Origin: Pelargonium x hortorum
Taxonomy: Eukaryota > Streptophyta > Magnoliopsida > Geraniales > Geraniaceae
Direction: 5' to 3'
DNA: 64,000 nucleotides
Assembly: GCA_036897525.1 (NCBI GenBank)
Contig: JAYMTJ010000024.1
Location: 53,416-117,415 of the forward strand
Part shown: piece after piece, positions 38,119 through 51,327 of the stretch
How positions within the stretch are numbered: the first letter of the stretch is position 1
Layout: every line of letters begins with the position of its first letter
Notes under the pieces: model-generated
Told to the model about the DNA's origin: nothing
The model's input: the letters and a program-made list of their open reading frames with translations, nothing else
Databases searched by the model: none
Program-made: the position numbers and the translations under genes

Positions 38119-41100
38119 TGTAGCTCTTTGTCTTGAAGAGAAATCTAAGATTTCATACCTTTGGAAGCTTTTTTTTGTTTGAAGGTGTATTCTTTGGTAG
38201 TTCTTATAGTACCCTATTCCTTAGTAGACGGAAGCTCTATTTCTTTATGATGATTCTGACTCTTTCCATTTGGGTTTACAGATTACACATGTTTAGATCT
38301 TTTATTATTTCGTTGCACTATTACTACAAGAATATAGTTTCAAGGTCAGAGCCTTTTGTGAAATTCTAGAAACTCAAACAGACTTTATACTAGAGACAAG
38401 AACTTGGTTTTATTAAGGCTAACTCCTAAAGAATTGGGTTAAGATAAGAATCAGAAATCCTATAGATAGAAGGTTCGTTTGTATCTAAAGTTTTTGAACA
38501 CGGGTAATTATATGTCATATGAGGCCCTTTATTAAAGTCGTGTCTTTCAAGTAAGCGGGAAATAAATCCCTTTCGCATCAAGAAATAAGAGCTCTGATGA
38601 GTAGTGAGAGTGTAGGAAACTCATAAAAAAGGTCCATGAATATACCCCCTTAGCTAGTCCCAACTGTCGGTAGAAAAGGGATTCTGTTTCTTTAACTCCT
38701 TCCTTGCTATACAAGGTTCCTGCGGAATTTCAGTAATTTGAACTTAAAACTAAATAAATAATAAAGTTTGCAGCCTTCAGATTGAAGCCTATCAAACAAA
38801 GTAGTAAGCCTAAGAATCTTTCTTTAGGGATTCTGCTAAACTAGAAGGGTTTTCCTATGTGCTTTTGAGTGGGATAGATAGAATTTCAATAGGTTTTTGC
38901 TAGTTTATTCTTTGAATATAGGCAGGGATACCCTTTTTTAAAATACCAAAGAGTGTCGCGGGATATTGGAGAGACTTCAGCCTAGTCTCGAACCTAAATA
39001 TCTTATACAAGGTAAATACGGAATAAACATAGTAAATATTAACTCCAAAAGCCTCAAACCAACAGCTTACAGGGTGCTTTTAAACTCTCGATACAAGCCG
39101 TTCGGGATTTTTCTAATGAATCCGTATTCCTTTTCATTAGTCTTTTATAAGTATTTACTTTTAGTCCTTTTTTTATCCCTGAATTTATGTGTAGTTGTAT
39201 AAAGCTCTCTTCCCGATCCAGTTAAAGTAGGAAGAGAAGTCACAAGGGTTAAATTGAAAGTAATTCAGCTTTCTTCATCCCTGTATTCGGGGTTCTCTTT
39301 ATAAATAAAAGACGTTTAGGGGATAAATGTCCTAACAATTCAAGTTTAGCCCAAATGAAAGAGATAGGGTATTTGTTTTTTTCTTGGTGATATTACCGGG
39401 TATTTCTCTTTCAGCTTTAACTAGATAGGAATTCTCTAACTAAGTTAAGGGTTTTTTCAGAAATGAGTTTTCGGTAAGGATAAGGGCATATAAACTAAAG
39501 GATTTATCTTGTTAGTCTTATTTTCCTGATCAAGTTAACTCGGAAAAGAGACCCCAGTTCTATAAACAAGTCAAGGAATAGAATTAAAAAAAGGGTTTTG
39601 TTACATACCTAAGCCTCAGAAAATAGGGCATCCTAATAAATAATATAATATAGAGTGCGCGTATTGTCAAAGTCAAGTCAAGGGCTAAGCTCTTATAGTA
39701 AGACAAAAGTCTAGTGATAAGGGTTTTCTTGCGGGGTTCTCCTAAGGATTTTACAAGGGAGACTACTTCTAAATAACCTAGACAAAGTACTCAAAAACCC
39801 CATGCTAGTAAAGGCTTACTTATCCATTGAAAGGGACCTTATTCCCAGGTTAATATCGCGAAAAATGCAGGCTATTCCCGAACCTCTAAAGGCTGCGCAC
39901 TTAAGTTTATATGAGTAACCCAATACGCAAAATTGCGTTCTAGTAAAACCGACTCCCAATGTCAGTAGCAGTCTTAAAATTTGCCTAATTACAAAAGGCT
40001 GGGTTTGTACTTTGTCCATCGGTCGTACTTCTTAAGTGGTTTCCTGTCCCTGTAGAGAAGAGTAAGAAAAATCTAAAACAAGCTAGTCAATTAGAGGATA
40101 GCTATGCTTTGTAGTCCGTAAATCAGTCTTAGTAGCCCTGTCTCAGAGCTTCATTTAAAAGTTTTTAAGTCAGGTTCATAGGGTCTTTATATAAGGGTCT
40201 TGATAAGACATAGTTTCGTATATTTGAGTTCTACTTTACTAGGTTTTAAGAAGATAAAAAAGGGTAATTTGCCAGGTTAGTTTTTTGACACCTATTGACT
40301 TATAAGAACGGAACAGGAAACTCCACCCAAACTCTATTTATTAGGCCACCTTTAGAAATTAAGGAGAAACTCATACTTTCGCCCCCCTTAGTTTTCAGTT
40401 TGCTTTACCATGAGGGCGGCTCCTCTATTCCCGTATCCCTCCCTTCTTAACTAGGAAATTTTCGTACTAAAATACTAAAGTAAAGACTATACTTAGTTTA
40501 ATACCAGGCCCACTATAGAGGGTGTATACTAGTTAGAATTTCCTCGGAGTCAGTTATAGCTCATTATTAAAGGAGGATTTCTTTTTAGAAGTAGATAAAA
40601 CCCAAAAAGAAGATATTTCCTTGTATTAATTAGTAGGAGGACCTTGTAAGTTCATGGACACTTTTCATTATAAATTGGGTCGCTAATTATAATAGAACTA
40701 ACAACATAGAACTGAATACTAAATGAGCAGAGAAACCTAATTTTGGATATTCCTTTTAAATTTAGCTTTTACCGGAAAAAGAAATGCCCGGAGAGGGCTT
40801 TAAGAAAGTATTGGGAAATCCTTACGAAATTAGCCCAATTAGATAAGTATCTTTTTTTGCATTAAGAAAGAGTAATTCTAATTCCAAATAGGTATTAAAA
40901 AAACAAACTAGTCTAATAAAAAAAAATGCATAGGAGAGTGTAGTTACAAGTTGTGAATCCCTCATCTTTAGGATAGTATATATGTTATACAAGCTAATAG
41001 ATGATAATTATTAGGAGTTTTTGGTGAAAAAGAAATTCCTAGCTTAATATAATAGGGGAAGTACTGACTTAGGCTTTGTGAAAGGAAGTGGTAGAACTAA

Positions 41101-43063
41101 GTGTAAATAAATGCGTTTTTTGGAATACCTTTGTAGTCTCAAAATACAACAAATTTAGAGGAACTTTAGTTTAGGCATTAAGGATAACAGTTATCCTATT
41201 TTTCTTAAGAAGTTCTTAAATTGAAATCCTTTAGAACATCTATAGTAGCTAAGGGTAGCGAACTCTTCAATCTGCCTTCCAGCCGGAGTCCCTTACCTTA
41301 ATTGTAACAAGGGGGTCATTTTTTGACACGGATTTACTGAAAGAGCTTACAAGTTAAGAGAAGAAAAACCGGGTTTAATTCGAGGGTTACAAAGTGAACA
41401 AGCGAAACATTGAGTTTAACTGCGAGCGAGGGGGGGACTCCCTTTACTAAAAATTAAGCGTACTTTTTTTTATAAGTGCTCCGTCACAGGAAAAAGATTA
41501 TATCCGGACTTGCGTATCCGCCAGAAATACTATACAGGTTCTAAAATTAAGTCGGAATTTTAGCTATATATTTCTATAGAATAGAACTCAACTAAAAATC
41601 GCTTTGTAGACTCATTGTTTATTTTCTTCTTTATACGAATGAGGATGAATTTCCTTTTTTTTGTCAGATATTATTTCTTACGTCTTTTATATAGGGGTTT
41701 CCGCAAGGTTTTTTTCTGGGGAAGTTTTTTGGGGGCTGTTATAATATAAACAAGTGTTATAAAGACTAAGTCAAAGAGTAAAATAACAGTTTTATAAGTC
41801 TTTTTTTAGAATAGAGTCTTTTTTGGGTTTTTTTTCAGAGTATTGTATTGTTGGCGACCCCCTTTTAGTTTAGTAAAGAATGAAAATACAAAATTTTAGT
41901 GATTTAGTTAGCTTAGTAAAGGCTTTGGCTTTTGTACCAGATACTACGGATTTAGCTCTGCCCAACCAATAAGAAAGAGGTGAACAAAGTAAATAAAAAA
42001 GGGATAAGTCTTTATCCTTGTAGAGATTATACTTAACTTAATTAAGTAGTTCTTGCTTGATAAAAGAATTTTCTACTGGAAATATAGACTTTTGAGTCTT
42101 ACGGGAATTCTTGGATCTTAGTACTTAAAATACTGATCGAACCTACTACTTTTTCTTACAAAACTCTCTGATTTACCAATTGAAATATGAAACTCTACGA
42201 ATGAATAAGATTCGATTCAAAACTCTTATCCTAGATTGACTAAGATATACAACTATATGAGTGTTTACCTTACTTTTCCCATTTTTGAAGACTAAGTCCT
42301 TTTACTCTTCTGCTGTCACTTCTTTTCTAGGTTAACTAGGCAAGTTTATAAACCTTTAATTTATACTGGGTATAAGTACTCCGGTGTGCTTTATCCGTTA
42401 TAGCCCTTATATTACTCTATATAATCCTTGGTGTTGTCTAAGAGTAGTCACTTTTCTCTTACTAAGGATCGAATGACAAAGTGTTAAGAAACAGAGCCTC
42501 ACTTTAGGGTTTATAAGCAAGAACTCGTAACAAGCAAGAATCAAAATTAGGGAAGAGGTAAATAACTAAGGCGAGTTGTGTTCCTATGATTTCAAGTTTC
42601 CGATTATTCCAGATAATAAGAATATTCGGTGAGTGGTAAGTGAAAGTCATTTGTTTTCTAGTAATAAAGTAAATCCTACAGCCCTTAAACTAGACTTTAT
42701 TTGGTCGATAAGTTGTAATTACAGGTTTTGCTTTTGCAGGAAATAGGGGTGTTTCTTTTACCCTTTTAATAAAAAATATTAAGACTTAATATTTCTCTTG
42801 CGTAAATTCTTCAGAAATCCTTTTGATCTTGGATATCCTGCTTTTTTTGTACTGACAGCTAGGGCTCTCTTAAACAAATCCTGGCGGGCTCAGGAGCGGC
42901 CTTTATCACTTGAATTTACTCAATTTTATTCGCTTTAAGTCCTTATTCTCGGGATTTGGAAACTCATTAATTTAGCTTCTATTCTTATAATATTCCCTAA
43001 ACCATCTATCTTAGAATAGAGTAACACTATATGGGGCCCTTTGGTTACTAATCTAAGAATACC

Positions 43064-43081
43064 CTTTAATTTAAATTAAAG
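43064..43081. repeat. Perfect 18-nt palindrome
   Basis: CTTTAATTTAAATTAAAG equals its own reverse complement. It is A/T only apart from its ends, so chance occurrence is possible; no function is implied. Confidence 0.8.
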
Positions 43082-45065
43082 CAACTACGTTTTCGATTGT
43101 CTACCATACCATAACCGCCGACCTGGTCTTTCCCTACAGGGCCTGGAGAATTGAAAAGAGTAGTTTACAAGTAGATATCAATCAGAATTAAAAAAAAATT
43201 CAAAAGGGAAGCCCATAAAGGACATAACTCGTATCTCTTTTTTACTACCAAAGCCCTGTCATAAGGGAGAAAAGCATGCTACAAATAAATAGTAAGGATC
43301 GCAAGAGGAATAAAAAAAGTATATAATTCGAAATTTATATTATATATTACTAGAACCTAGCTATGACCTGATAAAGGATCCTTATAGAAATTGTAAGAAA
43401 CCGGAATTTCGCTTGGCCGGACAAATAACTTGTGCGTTATACTATTACCTTTACTCTAAGGGACTCAGCTTTACTGTAATATTGTATACTCTTGTAAGAA
43501 ACTATAACCTTTCTTTCAATAACAGGGACCCCTACCTAAGCTTTAGGAAAGGGCATAAACTAAGGCCGAGTCTAACTAGTAACCCCTTCGATTCCTTTAT
43601 CAATACAACAAGTTTTTCTAAAAAATGTATCAAAAAGTTAAACATTTCTATTACGGAGAACCCCAACTAACTGTTTCAAAATAAAATGCTAAGGTCTGAA
43701 TCTAAAAACCCTTGTGAAACCTCCTTTAAAGGACTGCCTTTTTGAAGAAAAGAAAGTTCCCTACTTCTTTGTATACTAGTTAAGACCCTAGGGCTTGCCC
43801 TTGAGAAGCATCCCTTAATCGCTTTTAAACGGGATTCTCAGAAATCTTTAATATATCTACCTCCCTCTTACAATTTCCTAAAATTAAACTGTATGGAGCT
43901 TTAGTAAGTAAAAAGTAAGCTTCTAAATAAATCTATTGTAGTATAACACAAAAAAAAGGGTACGCCAATTCTCAAATAAAGTGAAAAGAGTGTCAACTAA
44001 GGGCGCACTATATCTACTAAACGTATTCTAAATACTATGAAAAAAGTGAAGCTCTGTAGAGCCAAGCCGGAAAAATACTACAGAATGGAGACTATACTTC
44101 TTTTCTATATCCTAACTGTAGTACTCGCCTTCTAGTCAAATCAAAAGACACCAAATTCTCCCATTTCTAAGAATGAGACATAGTTTGGTATCCTGCTTGT
44201 TAAGTGTGCTTCTCTATGTAGGAGTAGTAACATCCTAAAGGGGAAATAGCTAAATTCAAGTCTTTCTCAAATGGATAATTCGTAGTTATTATATAAAGTG
44301 TAACTAAATAAGTCCATTTCAGGTTCCAGTAGGAGGGCCCAGGTCTCTTGTATAGAGTGCTTATTAAAAAAAGTAGAAAATCTTATTTCCGTTAGATTAA
44401 TTAGTTCTTGATTCCAAGTAATATATAGGTCTAGATGAAGAAAGAGTATTCCTAGTGGCACAGTTCTTCTTACTGATCAGGGATTTTTTTAGGAAGGGCA
44501 TCCTGTCTCTTAAAATTAGGATATGTTTCTTTACTTAGTACTTATCTTTCTTTTATGGAGGTCCTATAAAGGGAAAGTCCTTTGTTTATAGAATGAATAC
44601 CCTAACGAAATCAACAAAAGTAACAGAAGCTTTTTTTCAACCTTTGAGATATAATAATAGTATTTAGTTACTTATACTTGACAGCTTCAGTTGCTTTTAA
44701 GAGTCAAATTGCAAATAAAAAAGAAAGTTGCACGTGCCGCGTAATTAATTTAATAGAGATTATATCACCAATAAAGTATATGCATATGCCTACAACTAAG
44801 CTAAGCAAACCTGGAATTTCTCGTAGAGTTTTTCAGGAAATTAAAAAGAATACAATGATTCTCAAACGATCTCTTATTGTTACTAGTTTTTATTAGATAC
44901 CACTCCATAAGGAAGATTTTTAGAACTTGATATTCACGTAGTAGAAGCATTTATTTAGTATTTCCTTGCTATGAAATTAATGCACTTTATCTCTTACGTC
45001 CCTTATTAACCGAGTAAAAAAAGCAAAGCCATTGTTAGATACCAAGTACCTTCTTAATCGAAACT

Positions 45066-45131
45066 CTACAATCCTTGGTAGAACGTCGCAGCTTCGACTT
45101 GAAACACTTAGGTTCAAATCGCATTATCCTT
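45066..45131 (+). pseudogene. Degenerate tRNA-like remnant, possibly tRNA-Trp derived
   Basis: TTGGTAGAACGTCG resembles a tRNA D arm and is followed about 25 nt later by CTTAGGTTCAAATC, a T-arm-like segment. The phrases GGTAGAACGT and AGGTTCAAATC both occur in the chloroplast-type tRNA-Trp used in plant mitochondria. The anticodon arm and acceptor stem do not fold properly here. Identity is tentative. Confidence 0.25.
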
Positions 45132-45613
45132 GTAAACATCATCTTTGAAATCGCTTATATAAAGACATTTCGGTCGGGTCTCCTCTAACGGAAGCAACTC
45201 CGTGTGGGTCAAACTTTTTCTATAGCCTGTTCTTAGAGTTAGAGTTTTCTTTTGTAACAGGAGTTTCCTTATATTGGTATAGCGGGCAGAGAGTAGGTTC
45301 TCTTTATAAAAGGGAAATAGAAAAGTATATTCTATAAGAGTGAAATTCTTTTCTTTAAAACATAAAGTGTCAGTCTGTTATTTCTACTAAGGCTTAGTAG
45401 ATTCTATTTCATTCACCTGCACACCCCATTTCTATTCTATCGTTAGGTAAGTCTATGTCTCGTACTGGGTTGGGTATCACCTATCTCTCTAGGGTATGCC
45501 ATCTGCTTTGGCACTGGCTGCTCCTCCTACTTACTCTGGCTAAGGGGTATGGCTATGGTGCATGGTCCACTAATCCTCTTGGGTCTGGTTCGTACTGATT
45601 GTTCAATAAAAAG

Positions 45614-45637
45614 GCTTCATCAACTAAAGAAGAAGTC
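45614..45637 (+). repeat. Degenerate direct repeat, copy 1 (partner at 46020-46043)
   Basis: The 24-nt segment starting GCTTCATCAAC and ending GAAGAAGTC matches 46020-46043 except at two positions. The phrase GGCTATGGTGCATG at 45551-45564 matches GGCTATGGATCATG at 46007-46020, so both flanks are related but at different spacing. Confidence 0.7.
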
Positions 45638-46019
45638 CTTCCTTGGTGTGCTTTCCTGTCGTCTATCCAGTATCTTTAGTTTTTACAGATGGAAGTCCTA
45701 CATTTTGCAAGTGAAATTTCTAGATTCCTGGTAAACAGTTTAGAGATTTGGGATTGACAGGGCATTCAGTCAGCTCATGTTAGGGATTTTTCTAGAGCAC
45801 TTAAAATTGAAAAGTGGGATTTCCTGATCCACTCGGTAGTATATCAATTTGTACTAATCAGTAATATGGGGTCCTTTTTCTCATATAATTCAGGGTTTTG
45901 GGCTATTGATACAGAATATTGACCATAAATGTACTCGTTTTGGATTAGGTCCTTCCATTAGCTACTGGGTTAGGCTGCTTTGGCTATGGACTAGTGCAAG
46001 GACATTGGCTATGGATCAT

Positions 46020-46043
46020 GCTTCATCAACAGAAGAAGAAGTC
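46020..46043 (+). repeat. Degenerate direct repeat, copy 2 (partner at 45614-45637)
   Basis: Two mismatches to copy 1; here the GGCTATGG phrase directly abuts the repeat, whereas in copy 1 about 50 nt intervene. Confidence 0.7.
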
Positions 46044-47755
46044 TATGTCATTGGGTTCGAGAGGAAGTTCCTAGTTTCATGTTCAAGAGAGAGATTTCAC
46101 CGAGGTAGTCTCAAACCGTACCATTTCCAGGTATCTTGATTTGTTATAACCAGTAAATTAAGGTACTTCGGCCAGGGTAAGGTATTCAAAGGGGGTTTAG
46201 CTAGTGTTAGCCTTATCTTTTTGTCCATAGGGATTTTCTAGGTAGCCTGTGGTCAATAGAGATTCTTGGTATTGATGGGCTTTATTCTCTAGGGCTTTAG
46301 CGGAATGAGGACTTGCTTGTTCAGTACTTTACTGTCAGGTGTCAGTCCAGTATCTGTAGAAAAGAACTATATATAAACTAGAAATAGAAACTAGAAGTAA
46401 GCTCATGGGCTCGTTATAACTGGGTATATCTCGGGGTATGGCTGTCAGAGGTATGGATCTCCTACAACTAAAGCATTGGATCGTACTACTGATCTTGTGC
46501 AGCAACTAGGGCTAAGTCAAGAAGTCAAGAGAAGAGGGCATTCCCTAACAATGTGGGTCTGTTTGCTGAGTATAATAGAGCGCCTTATTCAGGGGTCGGA
46601 AATAATCCAGTCTCGTTGAAGTGAAGGTAATAAGCGAGTCTATAACTTACAATGCCTTTTCTATAACGACTATCAAGCAAAGGTCTATACAATTAGACCC
46701 AGTCTAGTTAATAAAATCTATTCTATGGCCTTTACATGCACTTTAGAAAAAGTTATGGGGCCCTGTGTCATTTTTTGTACTAGTTATTGCTACTTGACAA
46801 TAAGACCCGTAATTATTATGTAATCTAAACCTGATTCAGAAAAGACAAAAAGCTAAAACTCTATCGTGAAATACCATTGCTTAAGAGACCTTTATCCGTT
46901 AGTTTAAACAATTACAATTTGACAGGTTCTAATTTTTCAGTGTATGGAAACCTTTCTTAGTTCTTAAGCTTTTTCGACTTATTTTGTAAGAACCTGACCC
47001 ATTCTTACTAACTAAGATGACTAGAGAGCATTCTTCTATCTATATCGTATCATTTCTTTGATATCCTCAATTAGTATGTATTATAGTTAGCTGCATTCCA
47101 CAGTTAGAACCTATCTTTAGTTTTTCAGTGTTCGGTATAGAATAAATGAACCCTGTTATCCGTTTACCACAGTCTTGTTCTCTCTCTAATTTGTACCCAG
47201 TTATTATTAGAAGTCTTTTACGAAACGCTGATTTCCTTTTTTTTGTACATTTAGTGCCAGAATTACCAGCACCGCCCCCTTTGTAATCAACACCTTATCT
47301 TAGTCTCAGTTGTTTTCAGTACTATTCTGCCTATGGAACGGAACTTTGTTTAGTAATCAGTAGTAGTTTAGTACATTCCTTTCCACCTTGTAATAGATAT
47401 TCTGTTGAGTTGTACTTTGTCTCAGTCGTGCCTTAAGCGGTTCCTATTCGAATAAGTTAGTTACGTTTGCTTAAGCTGCTCTTTCATTCCATTCATCCCA
47501 AACTAAGCATTCTAGTAGAGGTTAGATTCGGTCCCTTATTTGTCTAAGGTAGAACCGCCTCCGAGAGGGGGAAAAGCTGTTAGAGCTGGCTTACAAGGGA
47601 AAGATTAATAGAAATATGGTAGTAAGATAAATCTAGGCAAGATGGGTTTCCTTCATGTATGTGCATGTATTGTGTGGAGTTAGTATTGGTTTACTTTTTA
47701 TTCTTATTATAATGTCCACTTGGAGTTAGTATAGCTTTAGTTCTGTCAACTTTTG

Positions 47756-47783
47756 TATTCTGTGTAGCAAGCCCAAGTCTAAA
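47756..47783 (-). repeat. Inverted dispersed repeat, copy 2 (partner at 33633-33660)
   Basis: Perfect reverse complement of the 28-nt segment at 33.63 kb, in the same order as the second block relative to each other. Confidence 0.88.
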
Positions 47784-47937
47784 CTAGGCACAATACTAAG
47801 TAGTATAGACTTTAACGTAGATAACAGAATACGGATTCTCTTTCATCCTTAGATTCCAAACAAGGAAATCTTCTCTTTGCTTGTAATCCTTTCAGGACTG
47901 GTAATGTCAATTAGGGAAGAACTTTATAACACAACTG

Positions 47938-47961
47938 AACTCTAATCCAACTTGTTCTAAC
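47938..47961 (-). repeat. Second inverted repeat block, copy 2 (partner at 33750-33774)
   Basis: Reverse complement of 33750-33774 with one mismatch and one gap. Confidence 0.7.
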
Positions 47962-48130
47962 TGATCTAAGGTACATATTTCTTTCTGAGATTCCTTCCTT
48001 GTAAGCCGGCTCAGGATTCTTAACTACGAGAATTTCTATAATCTATAGTTAATGTCCGCTTCTACCTATTCTCTACTACCCTCCAAGGAAAGGAATCCTG
48101 CCACGAGTGTTGGTTGTATATAAGTCATGT

Positions 48131-51100
48131 TGACTTTTCTTTGAAAATGAACTGGTTTTGTCTAGAAGTATAGCGGGGAGTAAGTACCTGCTATTGGATC
48201 TAAAGAAATTTATGCATATAGGGCCCATGTCTTCGGTATATTCAATATTAAGTTCTCCAGATCCATAATTTAAAGAAAGATCTAGGTCATTAAGGATATA
48301 GAAATTGCGTTGTTGTTAGAAATTTTAGTTACCTCTGACTTACAGGGTACCCAGTTATAGAGTAATCTTTATTTTAGTTATTTAGTATTTATATAATAGC
48401 AAGTGAGCACTGAAAAGGATCTACCCAAAACTCTGGCTTCTAATAGGGATTTCAAAGAGTGAGTAATAAGGTAATAAAGCAAAGGGAAACCTTAGTAAAC
48501 CCTAGAATTAGGAGGGTCTTTCGTACAGCAGAGGATTACAGAGGGTAACCTAAGGAAATCTTATTAACCAAGAGCTTTGTAGGTCTGTTAAATTAGGTAG
48601 AAAAGGCGTATTTCGTATTCTATCGTTCTAGTTAAAGACAGTAATTTTCAAGTCTATTTGAGTGAGTGTAGGTTTTACCCGATACAAGCCTTTTTAAAAT
48701 AAAAAGAGTATTTAATAGAAAATTTAGGGTAAGAGGATCCTTTAAAAAGGTAGTAACATTACCCTTCGAGACCTGTACAAGTATCCTTTATTCCTGAAGT
48801 GTTAAAGCAGCTATTGTGTTCCTTTGGTTTCTAGGTTTCTGATCCGAGATAATAAGAGTATAGGTATAAAAGTATGGAGAGTAACAAGCCGTAAGATCCA
48901 GAGTCAAGCTCTGGAGAAAGGTCTTGGTATTTATTATTAAGATTAAGCAACAAGGTAAGCATTTGGTGTGGCTATATGTAGAGAGCTGCGCCGAACAGGT
49001 AAAAGAATAAACATAAGGCTCAAATTGCTAAGACTAGAAGTCTTTCTTGTATAAGTTCTAAATATGGATTTCCTTTCATTTTCGACGAAACTTAGCCAAA
49101 AAAAGAAAGGATTTACTGGAAAGAGAACCTAATTTATAACTGAAGTGATTCAACCTTAATATCCTCCATAAAAGCAGGGAACTAGAGGAATATACACCTT
49201 AATGAACTACTATACTAAAAGGTAATAGACTTCCTAACAATAACTATATAGTAGAGTTTTCTAGGTATTATGCATATGAAATAATTAAGAGTAAGAAAGC
49301 CTTTTTTGGCTGTTGCTGGTTATGTTATAATGTGAGTCGGTATACTCATTACACAACTAAAGAAATGGACCTGGGATATTTTAATTGCTAGGATGCATTG
49401 TTTTCTAAAAAAGTAGAATTGAGATATTTCTTGTTTCCGCAGTACACATGTTTATTGTCGTGTTTTCTAAAGATTTTAGGAAGCAAGCCCTATTTTGAGA
49501 GGTACTTTACTTTTGCTAGTACTACGAGCCCCATAAAGCGAATCTCTTTAGCATAACTGGTTTTAGAGTACCCCTTCTTATCTTATAGAGTTGGAGAGCG
49601 CCTGTATCCAGTTTCTTATACTAGTGGCCCTTAAAAAAATAGAAATAAGATTCTCTAGAAGTATCAACACAGTTGCGGGAAATTGACTATTTAGCACATA
49701 AAACTCAGAAGCTGTGCACGGCTAAACGGGGTTTCGGAACCTCCTTTCTTATCATATTCCGGGTCCTGTACAAGTAAAGGAAGCTAGGATAACTATTTCA
49801 TTTCTATATCTATATGCAATTTTGAACTAGAAGGATCCATGACTTTAATTTGTATTCCTTATTAAGGGCGAAAGAACAAAAAGCTCCTACGGATATGCCA
49901 GATGGATTAGATAACCTCTTCGTGAGGTATACTCCTACTAAAATAAAACTAAATAATCAAAGTCCAGTGTATACTATTTTCGATTTAAGTCATAATATTT
50001 AAAAATTTTTTTTTAATAGCAACGCTCATAAAGTCAGGCTCAAACTCAGATTTAAAATTACTTATATACTATAAAAGAGTACCCCCGGAATTTGAATTTA
50101 TAACATAGTAAGCTTCCCTGAAATCTTAAAAGAAGGAAGAAGGCGCTCATAAATAAGGGAACCCTAGGATATCTGTTTTTATTACTTATAGTAAAGGCGT
50201 CCGGGAAGTTGTAGTAAAAAAGAAAATTCTAAGGATTTCCCATTTTCTAGCAATATCGGCAGCTTTTACATTACAAAGGAAAACAACGAATAAATACCCC
50301 TTTTTAATATAAAAAAAAAGCAGACCTCCTAACCCCTTGCAATTCTGAAGACTAAAGCTTTTAAATATTACACCCAGGTCCCTGAACAAGCATAACTTGA
50401 GGTATTCCTTCCTTACCTTAGGTAGACGCACGTCTAAAGTAAAATAGAATCCCTTGCCGTTGAACACTTAACAAACGAATTGAGAGCGGGCCCTTTTACT
50501 TACTGGCCTAAGAAAAATTAGAAGCAAAAATCTAGTAAAACTAAACGACTCTCTTCAGGTTTTCAATATTTACCTAGCGTACTAGATAAAAGTATATATA
50601 CCTTAGGCACAGAAAGTACTTCTGGTGCCCCGTAATAGTCAATTTTCTGGAGTTATACCTATATCAGAATCAGATAAGGATAAAGCCCTAGAAATATCCG
50701 AGGAGTCCGGGCGCCTTGCAATAACCCCTAAGAATACTGACTTCGGTTAAAAGCATTCTATATTCCCAGATTACGCTTCAACTATGCCTCAAAGAGTAAA
50801 TGTCCCTCTAAATAGAATATAATCCTAGGTTACAGCCTAGAAGTCAGTCTAAAAAGCACTTCTTTAGAATTCTATTAAAGTTATAAGTCTTGTCGACTTT
50901 TTTGACTTAAACCGTATCTGAAATTAGCTTCAATCCTTTTCTAGGGTTAGCTAATACTAAGATATGGGGACAGCTTTTAACAACTACAAGTAGGCGGGCC
51001 TCTCTCTGAATATCCGGTAAAGATGAAATGAAGTAATCCAGGATTTCCCGAAACAGGGCATACTTTGATATTTTGTTTCCTTTGTGCCAACCCAACAATT
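48131..51100. other. A+T-rich stretch, one repeat-like island
   Basis: Mostly featureless and A+T-rich. Around 48.86-48.98 kb the phrase AGCTCTGGAGAAAGGT recurs at 54.69 kb, marking a small outlier of the purine-rich family described at 54.6-55.7 kb. The frames at 50186-50467 and 50907-51104 (minus) are unrecognised. Confidence 0.5.
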
Positions 51101-51106
51101 TCATTT

Positions 51107-51327
51107 GTACTCTTTTCTTAATAAAGGAATTGAATTGATGTTAAAAAGATGCAAACTTTTCTACTATATAGAATCAGGTCTCATTTGAGCTTTGAAAGTG
51201 AAAGAAAAAACCAAAACCAACAGTACTCTTTTCTTTTTCTTTCAAACTTTTCTACTATATAGAATCAGGTACCCTTTCTACTATAGAAACAGACTGAAAA
51301 AGGCATTCAATATTGTACTCTTTTCTT
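51107..51327 (+). repeat. Local repeat cluster (GTACTCTTTTCTT x3, 28-nt unit x2)
   Basis: GTACTCTTTTCTT occurs at 51107, 51223 and 51315. Interleaved with it, a 28-nt segment beginning CAAACTTTTCTACTATATAG is repeated perfectly at 51152-51179 and 51243-51270. A third partial match (CTTTCTACTATAGAA) follows at about 51274. The array covers about 220 nt at the border between the A+T-rich stretch and the repeat-rich block, and the frame at 51192-51431 lies on it. Confidence 0.88.

Larger units (their letters stand above)
35401..45065. other. Long A+T-rich stretch without recognised genes
   Basis: No gene was recognised. It contains a hexanucleotide repeat at 38089-38118, an 18-nt perfect palindrome at 43064-43081, and short hydrophobic frames (for example 38133-38369 and 38966-39202) that A+T-rich DNA readily produces. 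Confidence 0.55.
45132..48130. other. Less A+T-rich intergenic block with degenerate duplications
   Basis: No known gene. It contains a degenerate duplicated stretch (45.55-45.64 and 46.00-46.04 kb, perhaps also 46.43 kb) and the inverted-repeat partners of 33.6-33.8 kb. The open frames at 45549-45734 and 45906-46139 coincide with the duplicated segments but share no clear protein similarity. Confidence 0.45.

Noticed and set aside
38133-38369. Hydrophobic 78-codon frame that might be a small membrane protein
   Set aside because: It starts at a TTG, has no recognisable family, and T-rich DNA gives Phe/Leu/Ile-rich frames by chance.
42125-42215. Minus-strand tRNA-like phrase (TTCAATTGGTAAA ... 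GTAGGTTCGATC)
   Set aside because: Stems do not pair and the T loop is not followed by a complementary T stem; weaker than the three listed relics.
24927-49955. Twenty-base match (TACTAAAATAAAACTAAATA) between 24927-24946 and 49936-49955
   Set aside because: It is low-complexity A-rich sequence without flanking similarity, so common origin is not supported.
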